Of a stretch of 64,000 nucleotides of DNA, positions 35,757 to 45,349 are shown in pieces. The notes below the pieces were generated by a model. That model did no database searches and was not told the origin of the DNA. It saw only the letters and a program-made list of their open reading frames with translations. Location of the stretch: the NCBI GenBank assembly GCA_014465955.1, contig JACTVT010000003.1:7632-71631 (forward strand). Direction: 5' to 3'. Both the position numbers and the translations under genes were made by a program. This stretch comes from Eubacterium sp. Lineage in GTDB: Bacteria; Bacillota; Clostridia; Oscillospirales; Acutalibacteraceae. Within the stretch, counting starts at the first letter, position 1. Each line of letters opens with the position of its first letter.

Positions 35757-36596
35757 TTATTCAATCGGTTTCAGATTTTTAAGGCTTATATCCATAATCG
35801 GTGCTGAGTGGGTAAGTGCACCGCAGGAAACGAAGTCAACGCCGATTTCGGCAATTTCTTTCAGTCTTTCTTTTGTAACATTGCCCGAACATTCTGTTTC
35901 TGCTCTGCCGCCGATGAGTTCAACGGCTTTTTTCATTGTTTCGTTGTCCATATTGTCAAGCATAATGATGTCAGCGCCTGCGTCAACAGCCTCCTGCACC
36001 TGCTTAAGTGTTTCTGTTTCAATTTCGATTTTTCTTACAAACGGGGCATATTCCTTTGCCATTGTAATTGCCTTTGTAATCGAGCCTGCCGCACCGATGT
36101 GGTTGTCTTTAAGCAGCACGCCGTCTGATAAATTATATCTGTGGTTTTTGCCGCCGCCTACCGTTACTGCGTATTTTTCAAACGGGCGCATATTCGGTGT
36201 GGTTTTTCTTGTGTCAAGCAAAACAGTTTTGTAACCCTCAAGCGCAGCGGCATATTCTTTGGTAATAGTAGCAATTCCGCTCATTCTCTGAAGATAGTTA
36301 AGACCTGTTCTTTCGCCTGAAAGAAGTGCCTTGATATCGCCGTAAATCACACCGATAACCTGTCCTTTTTTAACAAAATCGCCGTCTTTTACTTCTGTTT
36401 CAAAATGTGAATTTTCATCAAGCAGTTTGAATGTTCTTTCAAAAATGCCAAGTCCGCAGATAATACCGTCCTGCTTGCAGATTAAATCCGCTCTGCCGTT
36501 TTTGTTCTCAGGCATAACTGCGTTTGTTGAAACGTCTTCGCTTGTAATATCTTCCTTTAATGTGTTGAGAATATATTCGTCAACATTAATTTTCAT
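35757..36596 (-). CDS. nadC: nicotinate-nucleotide pyrophosphorylase (quinolinate phosphoribosyltransferase)
   Basis: About 279 residues. LDTRKTTPNMRPFEKYAVTVGGGKNHR is the PRPP/quinolinate-binding block, and IEIETETLKQVQEA with IMLDNM and ECSGNVT complete the active-site ring. It makes nicotinate mononucleotide and CO2 from quinolinate. The start is placed at MKINVDEYI, overlapping nadB by 11 bases; an ATG 18 bases earlier is also possible. Last gene of nadA-nadB-nadC. Confidence 0.94.
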   Translation of the reverse strand: MKINVDEYILNTLKEDITSEDVSTNAVMPENKNGRADLICKQDGIICGLGIFERTFKLLDENSHFETEVKDGDFVKKGQVIGVIYGDIKALLSGERTGLNYLQRMSGIATITKEYAAALEGYKTVLLDTRKTTPNMRPFEKYAVTVGGGKNHRYNLSDGVLLKDNHIGAAGSITKAITMAKEYAPFVRKIEIETETLKQVQEAVDAGADIIMLDNMDNETMKKAVELIGGRAETECSGNVTKERLKEIAEIGVDFVSCGALTHSAPIMDISLKNLKPIE

Positions 36597-37911
36597 TGTT
36601 ACACCATTTATCATAAAAGGCTTTGTCCTTTCTTTTTATTTCGTTCATAATAAGTTCTTTGAATTCCTGTTCTCTTGCTTTTTTATCAGGGTAAGATGAT
36701 AAATCTATGTCAGGAATACAGTCGAGTTTCTGCGGAATTTCTTCAGCAATTAAATCAGCGGCACGCTTTGAAAATACAAGGCTTTCAAGCAGACTGTTTG
36801 ATGCAAGTCTGTTTTTGCCGTGAACGCCGTTGCAGGCAGTTTCGCCGACTGCATAAAGATGAGCCATTGATGTGCTGCCGTTAATGTCAGTCTTTACACC
36901 GCCCATCATATAGTGCTGACCCGGGGTAACAGGCACACGGTCCTTTGTAATATCATAGCCCTCGTCCATACAAGCCTCAAAAATATTGGGAAAGCGTTCC
37001 TTTGCCTCCTCGCTTGTCATAGTCGGCAGAGTTATGTAAACATGGTCTGTGCCGAATTTTTTCATTTCCTCGCAGATTGCATTTGTAACAACATCTCTCG
37101 GCTGAAGTTCGTCTGTAAATCTTTCGCCGTTTTCGTTGAGCAGAACGGCTCCTTCGCCTCTTACGCTTTCGCTGATAAGGAAGCGCCTGCCTGCCTTTTT
37201 GCTGTAAAGTGTTGTCGGGTGAATCTGAATGTAGTTCATATCCTGAAGTTCAATGCCGTGCTTCAGTGCAAGTGCAAACGAGTCGCCCGTGATATGAGGA
37301 AAGTTTGTCGAATTATGAAAAAGTCCGCCTATGCCGCCTGTGGCAAGAATTGTGTTTTTGGCAATTATAATGCCTGTTTCACCGTATTCATCTTCACATA
37401 CAATGCCGAGGCAGTTGTTGTTTTCTTCCACAAGGTCAATCATCGTTGTCTGCGTAACAAATGTTATGTTTTCACGCTTCATTGCAATTGAAAGCAGTGT
37501 TGCCGTGATTTCCTTGCCCGTTTCATCCTTATGGTGCAGAATTCTGTTTCTTCTGTGCGCACCCTCACGTGTATAGTCAAAATTGCCGTCTGTTGCCGTG
37601 TCAAATTTAACACCGAGGTCAACAAGCGTGCCGATAACATCGGGCGATGATTCAATCATAACCCTTACACTCTCGGGATTGTTTTCGTAATGACCTGCCT
37701 TCATCGTGTCTTCAAAATAGCAGTCAAAATCGTTTATATCCTTTAAAACGCAGACTCCGCCCTGAGCAAGATATGAGTCGCATTCTTTCAAATCTTCTTT
37801 TGTAATAACAAGAATATCCTTATCTTTCGGCAGGCACAGTGCGGCAAAAACTCCTGCAACACCGCTGCCGACTATAACGATATCCGTTTTAATGCAGTTT
37901 TTTATATCCAT
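36586..37911 (-). CDS. nadB: L-aspartate oxidase
   Basis: 441 residues, somewhat shorter than the E. coli enzyme because the C-terminal helical domain is reduced. The FAD-binding motif is DIVIVGSGVAGVFAALCL at the N-terminus, and GGVCVLKD, HPTTLYSK, RFLISESVRGEGAVLLN and GRNRLAS-like GKNRLASNSLLE follow the family. It oxidises aspartate to iminoaspartate, the substrate of NadA. It starts one base after the nadA stop. Confidence 0.94.
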   Translation of the reverse strand: MDIKNCIKTDIVIVGSGVAGVFAALCLPKDKDILVITKEDLKECDSYLAQGGVCVLKDINDFDCYFEDTMKAGHYENNPESVRVMIESSPDVIGTLVDLGVKFDTATDGNFDYTREGAHRRNRILHHKDETGKEITATLLSIAMKRENITFVTQTTMIDLVEENNNCLGIVCEDEYGETGIIIAKNTILATGGIGGLFHNSTNFPHITGDSFALALKHGIELQDMNYIQIHPTTLYSKKAGRRFLISESVRGEGAVLLNENGERFTDELQPRDVVTNAICEEMKKFGTDHVYITLPTMTSEEAKERFPNIFEACMDEGYDITKDRVPVTPGQHYMMGGVKTDINGSTSMAHLYAVGETACNGVHGKNRLASNSLLESLVFSKRAADLIAEEIPQKLDCIPDIDLSSYPDKKAREQEFKELIMNEIKRKDKAFYDKWCNNEN

Positions 37912-37912
37912 A

Positions 37913-38818
37913 TTATTTTGCCAGTTCCAACATTCTGTTAAGTGGTATTAATGCCTTTCTTTCGGTTTCACTGTCAACAACCACCTCGTTAAGATTGTTT
38001 TCAAGGCAGTCACAAACCTTTTGTAATGTAATTTTTTTCATATCTGCGCAGACAGGCATAGGCTCTGTAAACCAAAACTTTTTGCCAGGGCATTTTTCCT
38101 GAAGTTCATACAGTACACCTGTTTCGGTAACGATAATAAATTCATCATCATCGCATTTTTCGGCGTAATCTATAATTCCGCTTGTAGAGCCGATATAGTC
38201 TGCAAGTGCAAGCACATCCTTCGGGCATTCGGGGTGCATAAGCACCTTTACACCCTTGTGTGCGTTTTTGACAGCCATAACTTCTTCTTTTGTAATATCG
38301 TTGTGAATGGGGCAGAAGCCGTCGTTCAGAATGATATTTTTATCTGTATTTTCGGCAACGAATGAGCCGAGATTTTTGTCAGGTATAAAGAAAATGTTTT
38401 TGTTCGGCAGAGCGTTTACGATTTTAAGTGCATTTGCACTTGTAACGCATACATCCGAAACCGTTTTCAGTCTTGCAGATGAATTTATGTAGCAGACAAC
38501 GGCAAGGTCGTCATACTTTTCTTTCATCTCAAGTACTTTTTCTTCGGTTGCCATATGCGCCATAGGGCAGTCTGCACTGCCGTCGGGCATAAGCACTTTT
38601 TTCTGAGGATTAAGAATTTTTGCAGATTCGCCCATAAATTCAACGCCGCAAAATACTATTGTGTCCGCCTTGCAGGATTTGGCGATTTTTGCAAGGTAAT
38701 AACTGTCACCCACATAATCGGCAATCTCCTGAACAGAGCCGTCCACATAATAATGAGCAAGAATAACTGCGTTTTTTTCTTCTTTTAAATTGTTTATCTT
38801 TTCCGATAGTTTGTTCAT
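37913..38818 (-). CDS. nadA: quinolinate synthase A
   Basis: 301-residue [4Fe-4S] enzyme that condenses iminoaspartate with dihydroxyacetone phosphate to quinolinate. LAHYYVDGSVQEIADYVGDS opens the protein; cluster cysteines are expected in CGVEFMGESAKIL/CPMAH, HPECPKDVL and EKCPGKKFW regions. Length fits the three-domain NadA. It is the first gene of the nad operon, with its own promoter. Confidence 0.95.
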   Translation of the reverse strand: MNKLSEKINNLKEEKNAVILAHYYVDGSVQEIADYVGDSYYLAKIAKSCKADTIVFCGVEFMGESAKILNPQKKVLMPDGSADCPMAHMATEEKVLEMKEKYDDLAVVCYINSSARLKTVSDVCVTSANALKIVNALPNKNIFFIPDKNLGSFVAENTDKNIILNDGFCPIHNDITKEEVMAVKNAHKGVKVLMHPECPKDVLALADYIGSTSGIIDYAEKCDDDEFIIVTETGVLYELQEKCPGKKFWFTEPMPVCADMKKITLQKVCDCLENNLNEVVVDSETERKALIPLNRMLELAK

Positions 38819-38853
38819 ATGTATATGTTCCTTTTAGAGATTATACTTATTTT

Positions 38854-38882
38854 AATATATAATTTATTCAGTGCTTTGTCAA
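38854..38882 (-). promoter_or_regulatory. promoter of nadABC
   Basis: Minus strand TTGACA (complement of 38877-38882), 17 bases, TATATT (complement of 38854-38859). Confidence 0.75.
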
Positions 38883-38940
38883 GAATAATATCATTTTAAA
38901 TTTATATTTATACATATTTATAAATTAATGTATAAAAATG

Positions 38941-38969
38941 TTGATTTATTTTTGCATTTTTGCTAATAT
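38941..38969 (+). promoter_or_regulatory. promoter of the HAD phosphatase gene
   Basis: TTGATT (38941-38946), 17 bases, TAATAT (38964-38969), divergent from the nad promoter. Confidence 0.6.
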
Positions 38970-39011
38970 CATTTTATATGGGAATTAAACTGCCTTTAAT
39001 ACGGTGATTTT

Positions 39012-39584
39012 ATGAATGTAAATGTTTACGATTTTGACAATACAATTTATGACGGCGAAACGCTTGTCGATTTTATTCTTTATTATGTAAAAAGGGATAT
39101 AAAAATATGGAAATATATTCCGAAACTGATTATTATTGCAATTAAGGATGCTACACATCTTTTTACGGTTGAAGAGGCTATAAAGGCGTATGCGTCTTTT
39201 TTAGAGGGCTATTATGTTAATCTCGGCGATGTAGAGGAAAACGTTGTCGATTTCTGGAATAAAAACGAGAAGAAAATCAAGCCGTGGTATAAAACAGTGC
39301 AGAAGGATACCGATATTGTCGTTTCAGGCTCTACGGATTTTATTCTTGATGAAATTATGAAACGCCTCGGTATTAAAAATTATGTCGGCTCAAGCATTGA
39401 TAAGAAAACGGGCAAGTTCAAACGCCTTTGTTTTCTTGAAAACAAGGTAAAGATTTTTAATGAACTTTATCCCGATGCACATATCGAGAATTTTTATACC
39501 GACTCAATGAATGATAAGCCTATGATGGATATTGCCGACCACGTATTTTTTGTGAAAAAAGACAAAATTACGCAGATAAAATAA
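39012..39584 (+). CDS. HAD-IB family phosphatase
   Basis: 190 residues. HAD motif I is YDFDNTIYDG (Asp8, Asp10), motif II is VVSGST, motif III includes the lysine in ENKVKIF, and motif IV is YTDSMNDKPMM. The helical cap between motifs I and II is of the SerB/IB kind. Substrates in this group include phosphoserine and lipid or sugar phosphates; nothing here chooses one. GGTGAT precedes the ATG. Confidence 0.82.
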   Translation: MNVNVYDFDNTIYDGETLVDFILYYVKRDIKIWKYIPKLIIIAIKDATHLFTVEEAIKAYASFLEGYYVNLGDVEENVVDFWNKNEKKIKPWYKTVQKDTDIVVSGSTDFILDEIMKRLGIKNYVGSSIDKKTGKFKRLCFLENKVKIFNELYPDAHIENFYTDSMNDKPMMDIADHVFFVKKDKITQIK

Positions 39585-39753
39585 CAGTTAAGTCAATTTG
39601 TATATTGATTTTGCCTGAAAATCCTGCTAAAATCATTATTTGCAAATTTTTAATATTGCAATTGATAAGGATAATATATTGCCGTGCCTTTTGCAGGTAT
39701 TGGCTGACGCTTATATAAATTTTAAAAAATATTAATTCAGAAGTGTATTTTTG

Positions 39754-41115
39754 ATGAAGAAAATTAAAATCAGTCCTATAAAAGTGAAAAGATTTTTTAC
39801 TACATCCCGAATTATAATTGCAGGCTTTGCCGGCGTTATTATTCTTGGTGCAATCCTGCTTATGATGCCTTTTTCAAGCGCAGAGCATATAGTAACACCG
39901 TTTAAAGACGCTTTGTTTACGGCTGTTTCAGCAACATGCGTAACAGGACTTGTCGTTCGTGATACTGCCACATACTGGTCGCTTTTCGGTCAGATTATAA
40001 TTCTTGTTATGATACAAATCGGCGGTATGGGTATTATAACTATTGCCGTGTTTTTTACACGCGTTATGGGCAGAAAAATCGGCATTATGCAGCGCACAAC
40101 AATGCAGGAGGCTGTTTCTGCACCGCAGGTCGGCGGAATAGTGAAAATGACAGGCTTTATTATTAAAACTTCACTTTGTATTGAACTGATAGGTGCGATT
40201 GCGCTCAGCCCTGTTTTTATAAAGGATTTCGGCTGGATAAAGGGCATATGGTACAGTGTGTTTCATTCTGTTTCGGCATTCTGCAATGCAGGCTTTGACT
40301 TAATGGGCGTTCGCTCGCCTTTTTCATCGCTTACATCATATTCGGGTAATGCGCTTGTAAACATCGTTATTATGCTGCTCATCATCACGGGCGGCATAGG
40401 CTTTTTAACGTGGGATGATATTAAGACGCACGGTTTTCATTTCAGAAAATACAGAATGCAGAGCAAGGTTGTTCTGCTTATAACCGTTTTTCTGCTTATA
40501 GTTCCTGCCGTTTATTTTTACTGCGCCGAATTTTCTTCATCATTGTTTAATGATATGACAGCAGGTCAGAAGGTGCTTGCATCATTTTTTCAGACGGTTA
40601 CTGCAAGAACGGCAGGCTTTAATACAATAGATTTTAATATGCTTAGTGAAACAGGCAGATTTTTGCTTATTTTGCTGATGCTTATCGGCGGCTGCTCGGG
40701 TTCGACGGCAGGCGGTATGAAAACGACTACTATTGCAGTGCTTTTCGCTTCGGTAGTGTCTGTTTTTAAAAGACGTCATAATGCACGGCTTCACGGCAGA
40801 AGAATTGAAGATGAAACGGTTAAAACGGCGTCGTCAATATTTTTTATGTATCTTTCATTGTTTTCGCTGAGCGCAATGGCAATCAGTTTTATTGAAAAAA
40901 TTCCGCTTGTTGACTGCCTGTTTGAAACGGCGTCGGCAATTGCAACGGTAGGCGTAACAATGGGCATAACGCCTCATCTTTCAGCAGTATCGCATATCAT
41001 TTTAATGTGTCTTATGTTTTTCGGCAGGGTAGGCGGACTGACGCTTATTTATGCTACATTTACAAAGCACGCAGATGTATCAAAACTGCCGCAGGAAAAA
41101 ATAATGGTTGGATAA
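39754..41115 (+). CDS. ktrB: K+ uptake membrane subunit, TrkH/KtrB family
   Basis: 453 residues with four MPM repeats. The selectivity-filter loops, each with the key Gly, are SATCVTGLVVRD, SAFCNAGFDLMG, TARTAGFNTID and ATVGVTMGITP. The last, ATVGVTMG, is KtrB-like. The partner KtrA-type RCK protein starts 24 bases downstream. The RBS is weak by eye. No c-di-AMP ydaO-type riboswitch was found upstream. Confidence 0.9.
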   Translation: MKKIKISPIKVKRFFTTSRIIIAGFAGVIILGAILLMMPFSSAEHIVTPFKDALFTAVSATCVTGLVVRDTATYWSLFGQIIILVMIQIGGMGIITIAVFFTRVMGRKIGIMQRTTMQEAVSAPQVGGIVKMTGFIIKTSLCIELIGAIALSPVFIKDFGWIKGIWYSVFHSVSAFCNAGFDLMGVRSPFSSLTSYSGNALVNIVIMLLIITGGIGFLTWDDIKTHGFHFRKYRMQSKVVLLITVFLLIVPAVYFYCAEFSSSLFNDMTAGQKVLASFFQTVTARTAGFNTIDFNMLSETGRFLLILLMLIGGCSGSTAGGMKTTTIAVLFASVVSVFKRRHNARLHGRRIEDETVKTASSIFFMYLSLFSLSAMAISFIEKIPLVDCLFETASAIATVGVTMGITPHLSAVSHIILMCLMFFGRVGGLTLIYATFTKHADVSKLPQEKIMVG

Positions 41116-41139
41116 TATAATGTTATATAGGAGAAAAAG

Positions 41140-41787
41140 ATGAAATCTGTTTTATTAATCGGTCTCGGCAGATTCGGCAGGCATATTGCCGAACAACTTA
41201 ATGAACTCGACCACGAAGTTATGGCAGTTGATATTGATGAAGAAAGGGTAAATGCCGTTCTGCCGTACGTTACCAACGCTCAGATAGGTGACAGTACAAA
41301 TGAAGATTTTCTGCGTACTCTCGGCGTTAATAATTATGATGTGTGCTTTGTTGCGATCGGTGATAATTTTCAGAGTTCGCTCGAAACCACTTCACTTTTA
41401 AAGGATTTGGGCGCAAAGTATGTTGTTTCAAGAGCGGCACGTGATGTACACGCAAAATTTCTTTTAAGAAACGGTGCAGACGAAATTGTTTATCCCGAAA
41501 AGCAGCTTGCAAAATGGAGCGCAATTAAATTTACAAGCGAGCATATTTTTGATTATATTGAACTAGACAGTGAGTATGCCGTGTTTGAAGTAGATGTTCC
41601 GTATAACTGGGCAGGTAAATCAATCGGCGATCTTGATATAAGAAAAAAGCATAAAATCAATATCATGGCGATTAAGCGAAACGGCAGTCTTGAACTTGCA
41701 ATATCACCTGAAACAAGGCTTACGGCAACGGATACTCTTTTGGTAATCGGAAAGTATCACGATATTCAGAAATGTTTTCGCATTTAA
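41140..41787 (+). CDS. ktrA: K+ uptake regulatory subunit, KtrA type (RCK)
   Basis: 215 residues with one RCK_N domain (VLLIGLGRFGRHIAEQL, GxGxxG nucleotide site, then an acidic AVDIDEERVN) and a C-terminal RCK_C domain from about residue 135. It should form the octameric cytoplasmic ring that gates KtrB in response to ATP/ADP, and RCK_C domains of this group can bind c-di-AMP. AGGAGA lies upstream of the ATG. Confidence 0.92.
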   Translation: MKSVLLIGLGRFGRHIAEQLNELDHEVMAVDIDEERVNAVLPYVTNAQIGDSTNEDFLRTLGVNNYDVCFVAIGDNFQSSLETTSLLKDLGAKYVVSRAARDVHAKFLLRNGADEIVYPEKQLAKWSAIKFTSEHIFDYIELDSEYAVFEVDVPYNWAGKSIGDLDIRKKHKINIMAIKRNGSLELAISPETRLTATDTLLVIGKYHDIQKCFRI

Positions 41788-42019
41788 ACCGTGTCTTTTT
41801 CCGATTCGTTTGCGACCGCCCACAGTGCGGGATACAGGGAGCAATAAGAATTTGCAGTGGTCAAAATTTATGAGAACATTTATGTTTGATAATAAATTTT
41901 GGGTACCACAATCCGATATGCTTCGTTATAGATAAAATTTTATTCAGTCACATATCCCGATATGCTCCTTAGAATAAAATTTCATCAAAGCCTTGCCTAT
42001 CGAAAAAATCCAACGGTTT
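41786..42019. repeat. MITE-like palindromic element, copy B (234 bp)
   Basis: Ends match copy A: AAACCGTGTCTTTTTCCG at the left, and CGAAAAAATCCAACGGTTT at the right. It is longer than copy A and contains an internal duplication around CCGATATGCT and an inverted repeat CAAAATTTAT / ATAAATTTTG. It starts on the stop codon of ktrA and separates the two K+ systems. It has no open frame of note. Confidence 0.7.
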
Positions 42020-42042
42020 AACATATATGCAAAAGCTTGTGT

Positions 42043-42064
42043 GGTTCGCCGTTTTCGACGAACC
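42043..42064. repeat. hairpin repeat, GTAGGG-family relic
   Basis: Arms GGTTCGCCG / CGACGAACC around TTTT with the same internal C/A mismatch as the copy at 4338. The GTA head is replaced by GTGT. Confidence 0.7.
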
Positions 42065-42120
42065 GTTAAATGAAATGATATAAATATATAACTCTTTTGT
42101 GATGAAAGGACAGCGTTATT

Positions 42121-43479
42121 ATGTATATAGTAATTTCGGGCTGCGGCAAAATCGGCAGAGATATTCTTGAAAATCTTGTTTCGGAAGGTCATGATGTTAC
42201 TGCGATTGATACAGACCCTGCGATTATAGAAGAAGTTAATAATATTTATGATGTTATGGGTGTATGCGGCAACGGTGCGGATTATGAAACACTTGAAGAG
42301 GCGGAAATTAATAAAGCAAATCTGTTTATTTCGGCAACCGGTTCAGACGAACTGAATATGCTCAGTTGCTTTTTTGCACGCAAAATGGGTGCTCATCATA
42401 CTGTTGCAAGAATCAGAAATCCCGAATATAACGATAAAAGCCTTGGATTTATGAAAAATCAACTTCATCTTTCTATGGCAATAAATCCCGAACTGATTAC
42501 GGCACAGGAACTTTTCGGTATGCTGAAATTACCGTCTGCAACTAAAATTGAACGTTTTTCGGCAAGAAATTTTGCGCTGATTGAGCAGCGTGTTAAGCCG
42601 ACTTCGGCTTTAAACGGGCTTTCGCTGAGCGAAATCAGTACAAAATTTAAGTCGAATGTGCTTGTATGCGCAGTTCAGCGAAATAATGATACTGTTATTC
42701 CCGACGGTAATTTTGTTGTTGAGGCAGGGGATAAAATCAGCATTGCCGCAAATTTCAATGAAATCAATAAACTTATGCGTTCTGTGGGACAGTATCAGAA
42801 AAAAGCCCGCAGTATAATGATACTCGGCGGCAGTAAAACGTCGTATTACCTTGCGAAAATGCTTCTTATGGCAGGCAATTCGGTGAAAATTGTTGAAAAA
42901 GATATGAAAAAGTGCCAGCAGCTTTGCGAACTTCTGCCGAAAGCGGTTATTCTGAACGGTGACGGTTCAGATCAGGAACTTCTGCAGGAGGAGGGGCTTG
43001 ATTCTCTTGATGCGTTTATTGCGCTGACGGGTATGGATGAGGAAAATATTCTTGTTTCGCTTTTTGCAATGGCGCATAATGTGCCTCAGGTTATTACAAA
43101 GGTTAACAGCAGTGAACTTGGCATTATGGCTGAAAAACTCGGTATTGATTATCTTGTATCGCCTAAGGCGTCTGCATCTAATGTTGTTGTAAGATATGCA
43201 CGTGCGCTTGAAAATTCAGCAGGCAGTAATATGGAAACACTTTACCGGATTATGGACGGCACTGCCGAGGCGCTTGAGTTTATAGTTACCGAAGAATCAA
43301 AAGTTACTAACAGACCTTTAAAGGAAATTGCTTTTAAGTCAAATATTCTGATATCCGCCATTTTCCGCAAGGGCAAAACAATTGTGCCTACGGGCGACGA
43401 TTTTATATTAAAGGGTGATAAAGTTATTGTTGTTTCAACAAAACGGCACTTAAATAATTTAACGGATGTATTAAAATAG
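42121..43479 (+). CDS. trkA: Trk-type K+ uptake protein TrkA
   Basis: 452 residues built from two full RCK units. The first nucleotide site is IVISGCGKIGRDILENL at the N-terminus and the second is IMILGGSKTSYYLAKML near residue 235, each followed by an RCK_C domain. It should gate the TrkH-type channel encoded 13 bases downstream. With ktrAB just upstream, this is the second K+ system in the same locus. Confidence 0.92.
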   Translation: MYIVISGCGKIGRDILENLVSEGHDVTAIDTDPAIIEEVNNIYDVMGVCGNGADYETLEEAEINKANLFISATGSDELNMLSCFFARKMGAHHTVARIRNPEYNDKSLGFMKNQLHLSMAINPELITAQELFGMLKLPSATKIERFSARNFALIEQRVKPTSALNGLSLSEISTKFKSNVLVCAVQRNNDTVIPDGNFVVEAGDKISIAANFNEINKLMRSVGQYQKKARSIMILGGSKTSYYLAKMLLMAGNSVKIVEKDMKKCQQLCELLPKAVILNGDGSDQELLQEEGLDSLDAFIALTGMDEENILVSLFAMAHNVPQVITKVNSSELGIMAEKLGIDYLVSPKASASNVVVRYARALENSAGSNMETLYRIMDGTAEALEFIVTEESKVTNRPLKEIAFKSNILISAIFRKGKTIVPTGDDFILKGDKVIVVSTKRHLNNLTDVLK

Positions 43480-43492
43480 GCAGGTCTGAATT

Positions 43493-44935
43493 ATGAATAA
43501 AAAAATGGTGTTTCACATAATCGGCAGAATTATTCAGGTTGAGGCGTGCCTTTTGCTGCTGCCGCTTGCGGTTTCTTTGATTTATAAAGAAAAATGCTGG
43601 ATTTCGTTTGCGATAACTGCTGCTGTATCGTTAGCGGTAGGTACGGTTATGAATTTTGGCTCACGGGTAAAAAGCAAAGTAATTTATGCAAAAGAAGGTT
43701 TTGTAACCGTTTCACTTGCGTGGGTGCTTATGTCTGCCGTAGGCGCGCTTCCGTTTGTTATCAGCGGCGAAATTCCGTCGTATGTTGACGCTTTTTTTGA
43801 AACGGTTTCAGGTTTTACAACAACGGGCGCATCTATTTTAACCGATGTTGAGTCTATGAGTAAGGGAATTCTTTTTTGGAGAAGTTTTACCCACTGGATC
43901 GGTGGAATGGGTGTTCTGGTGTTTGTTATGGCAATTATTCCGTCAATAACCGACCGTTCCATTCATATTATCCGTGCAGAAATGCCGGGTCCTATTGTAG
44001 GTAAAATTGTGCCTAAAGTTAAAAATACTGCAAAAATTCTTTATATTATTTATATAGCAATGACTGTTGTTGAAATTATATTGCTTTGTATCGGAAAAAT
44101 GCCGCTTTTTGAAAGCGTTGTTCATTCGTTTGGCTCGGCAGGAACAGGCGGTTTCGGCGTAAAGGCTGACAGTATTGCAGGATACAGTCCGTATCTTCAG
44201 TGGGTTATCACTGTATTTATGTTTCTTTTCGGTGTTAATTTCAATCTTTATTATCTTATTTTAATAAGAAAAATTTCAAATGTAATAAAAAGTCAGGAGC
44301 TTTGGTGCTATGTCGGAATTGCCATTGCTGCAACGGCGGCAATTGCGGTGAACACACATTCAATGTTTGGCAGTATCGGCGAAACTATCAGAGCATCGGC
44401 ATTTCAGGTTTCTTCAATTATGACTACGACAGGCTATGCTACAACCGATTTTGCATTGTGGCCGTCATTTTCAAAGACAATATTGATTTTGCTGATGTGC
44501 ATAGGTGCGTGTGCAGGTTCAACAGGCGGCGGACTTAAGGTTTCCCGTGTTGTACTTCTTTTCAAAATGATAAAAAAGGAATTGCGCCATATGTTGCATC
44601 CTCGTTCAGTTAATGTGGTTAAATTTGAAGAGAAAACGGTCAGCAAAACGGTTTTGACAAATGTCAGTGTTTATATGGTGGTTTATGTTGCTGTTTTGCT
44701 TTCAACATTTTTACTTCTTTCGTTTGAAAATTTCAGTCTTGAAACGAATTTTTCAGCGGCAGTAGCATGCTTTAATAATATCGGACCGGGTCTTGCAGAA
44801 GTAGGACCTAATGCAAGTTATGTGGCTTACAGTCCGTTTTCAAAAATAGTTCTGTCGCTTGCCATGCTTTTCGGAAGACTTGAAATTTTTCCGATGCTGT
44901 TTTTGTTTTCAAAATCAAGTTGGTCAAAAAATTAA
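43493..44935 (+). CDS. trkH: Trk-type K+ uptake membrane protein TrkH
   Basis: 480 residues with extra N-terminal helices relative to the KtrB-like gene. Filter loops are TVSGFTTTGASIL, SFGSAGTGGFGVK, SSIMTTTGYATTDF and CFNNIGPGLAEVGP, the TrkH/TrkG pattern with Gly in each. FRSFTHWIGGMGVLVF is a conserved TrkH block. It ends 10 bases before a strong terminator. Confidence 0.92.
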   Translation: MNKKMVFHIIGRIIQVEACLLLLPLAVSLIYKEKCWISFAITAAVSLAVGTVMNFGSRVKSKVIYAKEGFVTVSLAWVLMSAVGALPFVISGEIPSYVDAFFETVSGFTTTGASILTDVESMSKGILFWRSFTHWIGGMGVLVFVMAIIPSITDRSIHIIRAEMPGPIVGKIVPKVKNTAKILYIIYIAMTVVEIILLCIGKMPLFESVVHSFGSAGTGGFGVKADSIAGYSPYLQWVITVFMFLFGVNFNLYYLILIRKISNVIKSQELWCYVGIAIAATAAIAVNTHSMFGSIGETIRASAFQVSSIMTTTGYATTDFALWPSFSKTILILLMCIGACAGSTGGGLKVSRVVLLFKMIKKELRHMLHPRSVNVVKFEEKTVSKTVLTNVSVYMVVYVAVLLSTFLLLSFENFSLETNFSAAVACFNNIGPGLAEVGPNASYVAYSPFSKIVLSLAMLFGRLEIFPMLFLFSKSSWSKN

Positions 44936-44944
44936 AAATTTTAA

Positions 44945-44970
44945 AAGGCGGATTATATTCCGCCTTTTTT
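44945..44970 (+). terminator. terminator of trkA-trkH
   Basis: AAGGCGGA / TCCGCCTT stem then TTTT. Confidence 0.9.
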
Positions 44971-45225
44971 ATGTAATAATATAATTGCTGTATTTATAAT
45001 TAATATAAAACTGTAAGTTTGGAAAATATGTTTGATACATTTTGTAATATTTTTGTAATTTTTTATTTTGAAAAATAAATAAAAAATTTTTTTAAAAAAA
45101 TTTTAAATCCTTTATTTAGCACGAATTTAAGCGTTTTAGCCATATATATTGTTGTTTTTTGACGTTTTTATATATTACAAAACAGTATCGAATTATTAAA
45201 AGGACTTTATTTTTTTTGTATCATT
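44971..45225. other. long AT-rich spacer before murA
   Basis: No gene or RNA family recognised. The stretch 45055-45115 is almost all A and T and could act as a bent or UP-like region. Further on, ATTACATAATTGTAAT (45279-45294) forms a six-base inverted repeat between the promoter and murA. Confidence 0.4.
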
Positions 45226-45234
45226 TGCTATAAT
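45226..45234 (+). promoter_or_regulatory. extended -10 promoter of murA
   Basis: TGC directly before TATAAT (45229-45234) gives an extended -10. No good -35 hexamer is seen. Confidence 0.5.
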
Positions 45235-45349
45235 ATGCAGGATAAGAAATAAGCACGGCAAAATCTGCATATTTCTTGATTACATAATTGTAATGATTTA
45301 CTATTTTTAGTTTTATATATTCTCATTATTGAAAACAGAGGTAACCATT

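Noticed and set aside
38819..39011. NAD+ riboswitch before nadA
   Set aside because: The space holds two divergent promoters and no structured conserved element that I can see.
39585..39753. c-di-AMP (ydaO) riboswitch before ktrB
   Set aside because: The spacer is only 169 bases and AT-rich and shows none of the conserved ydaO blocks.
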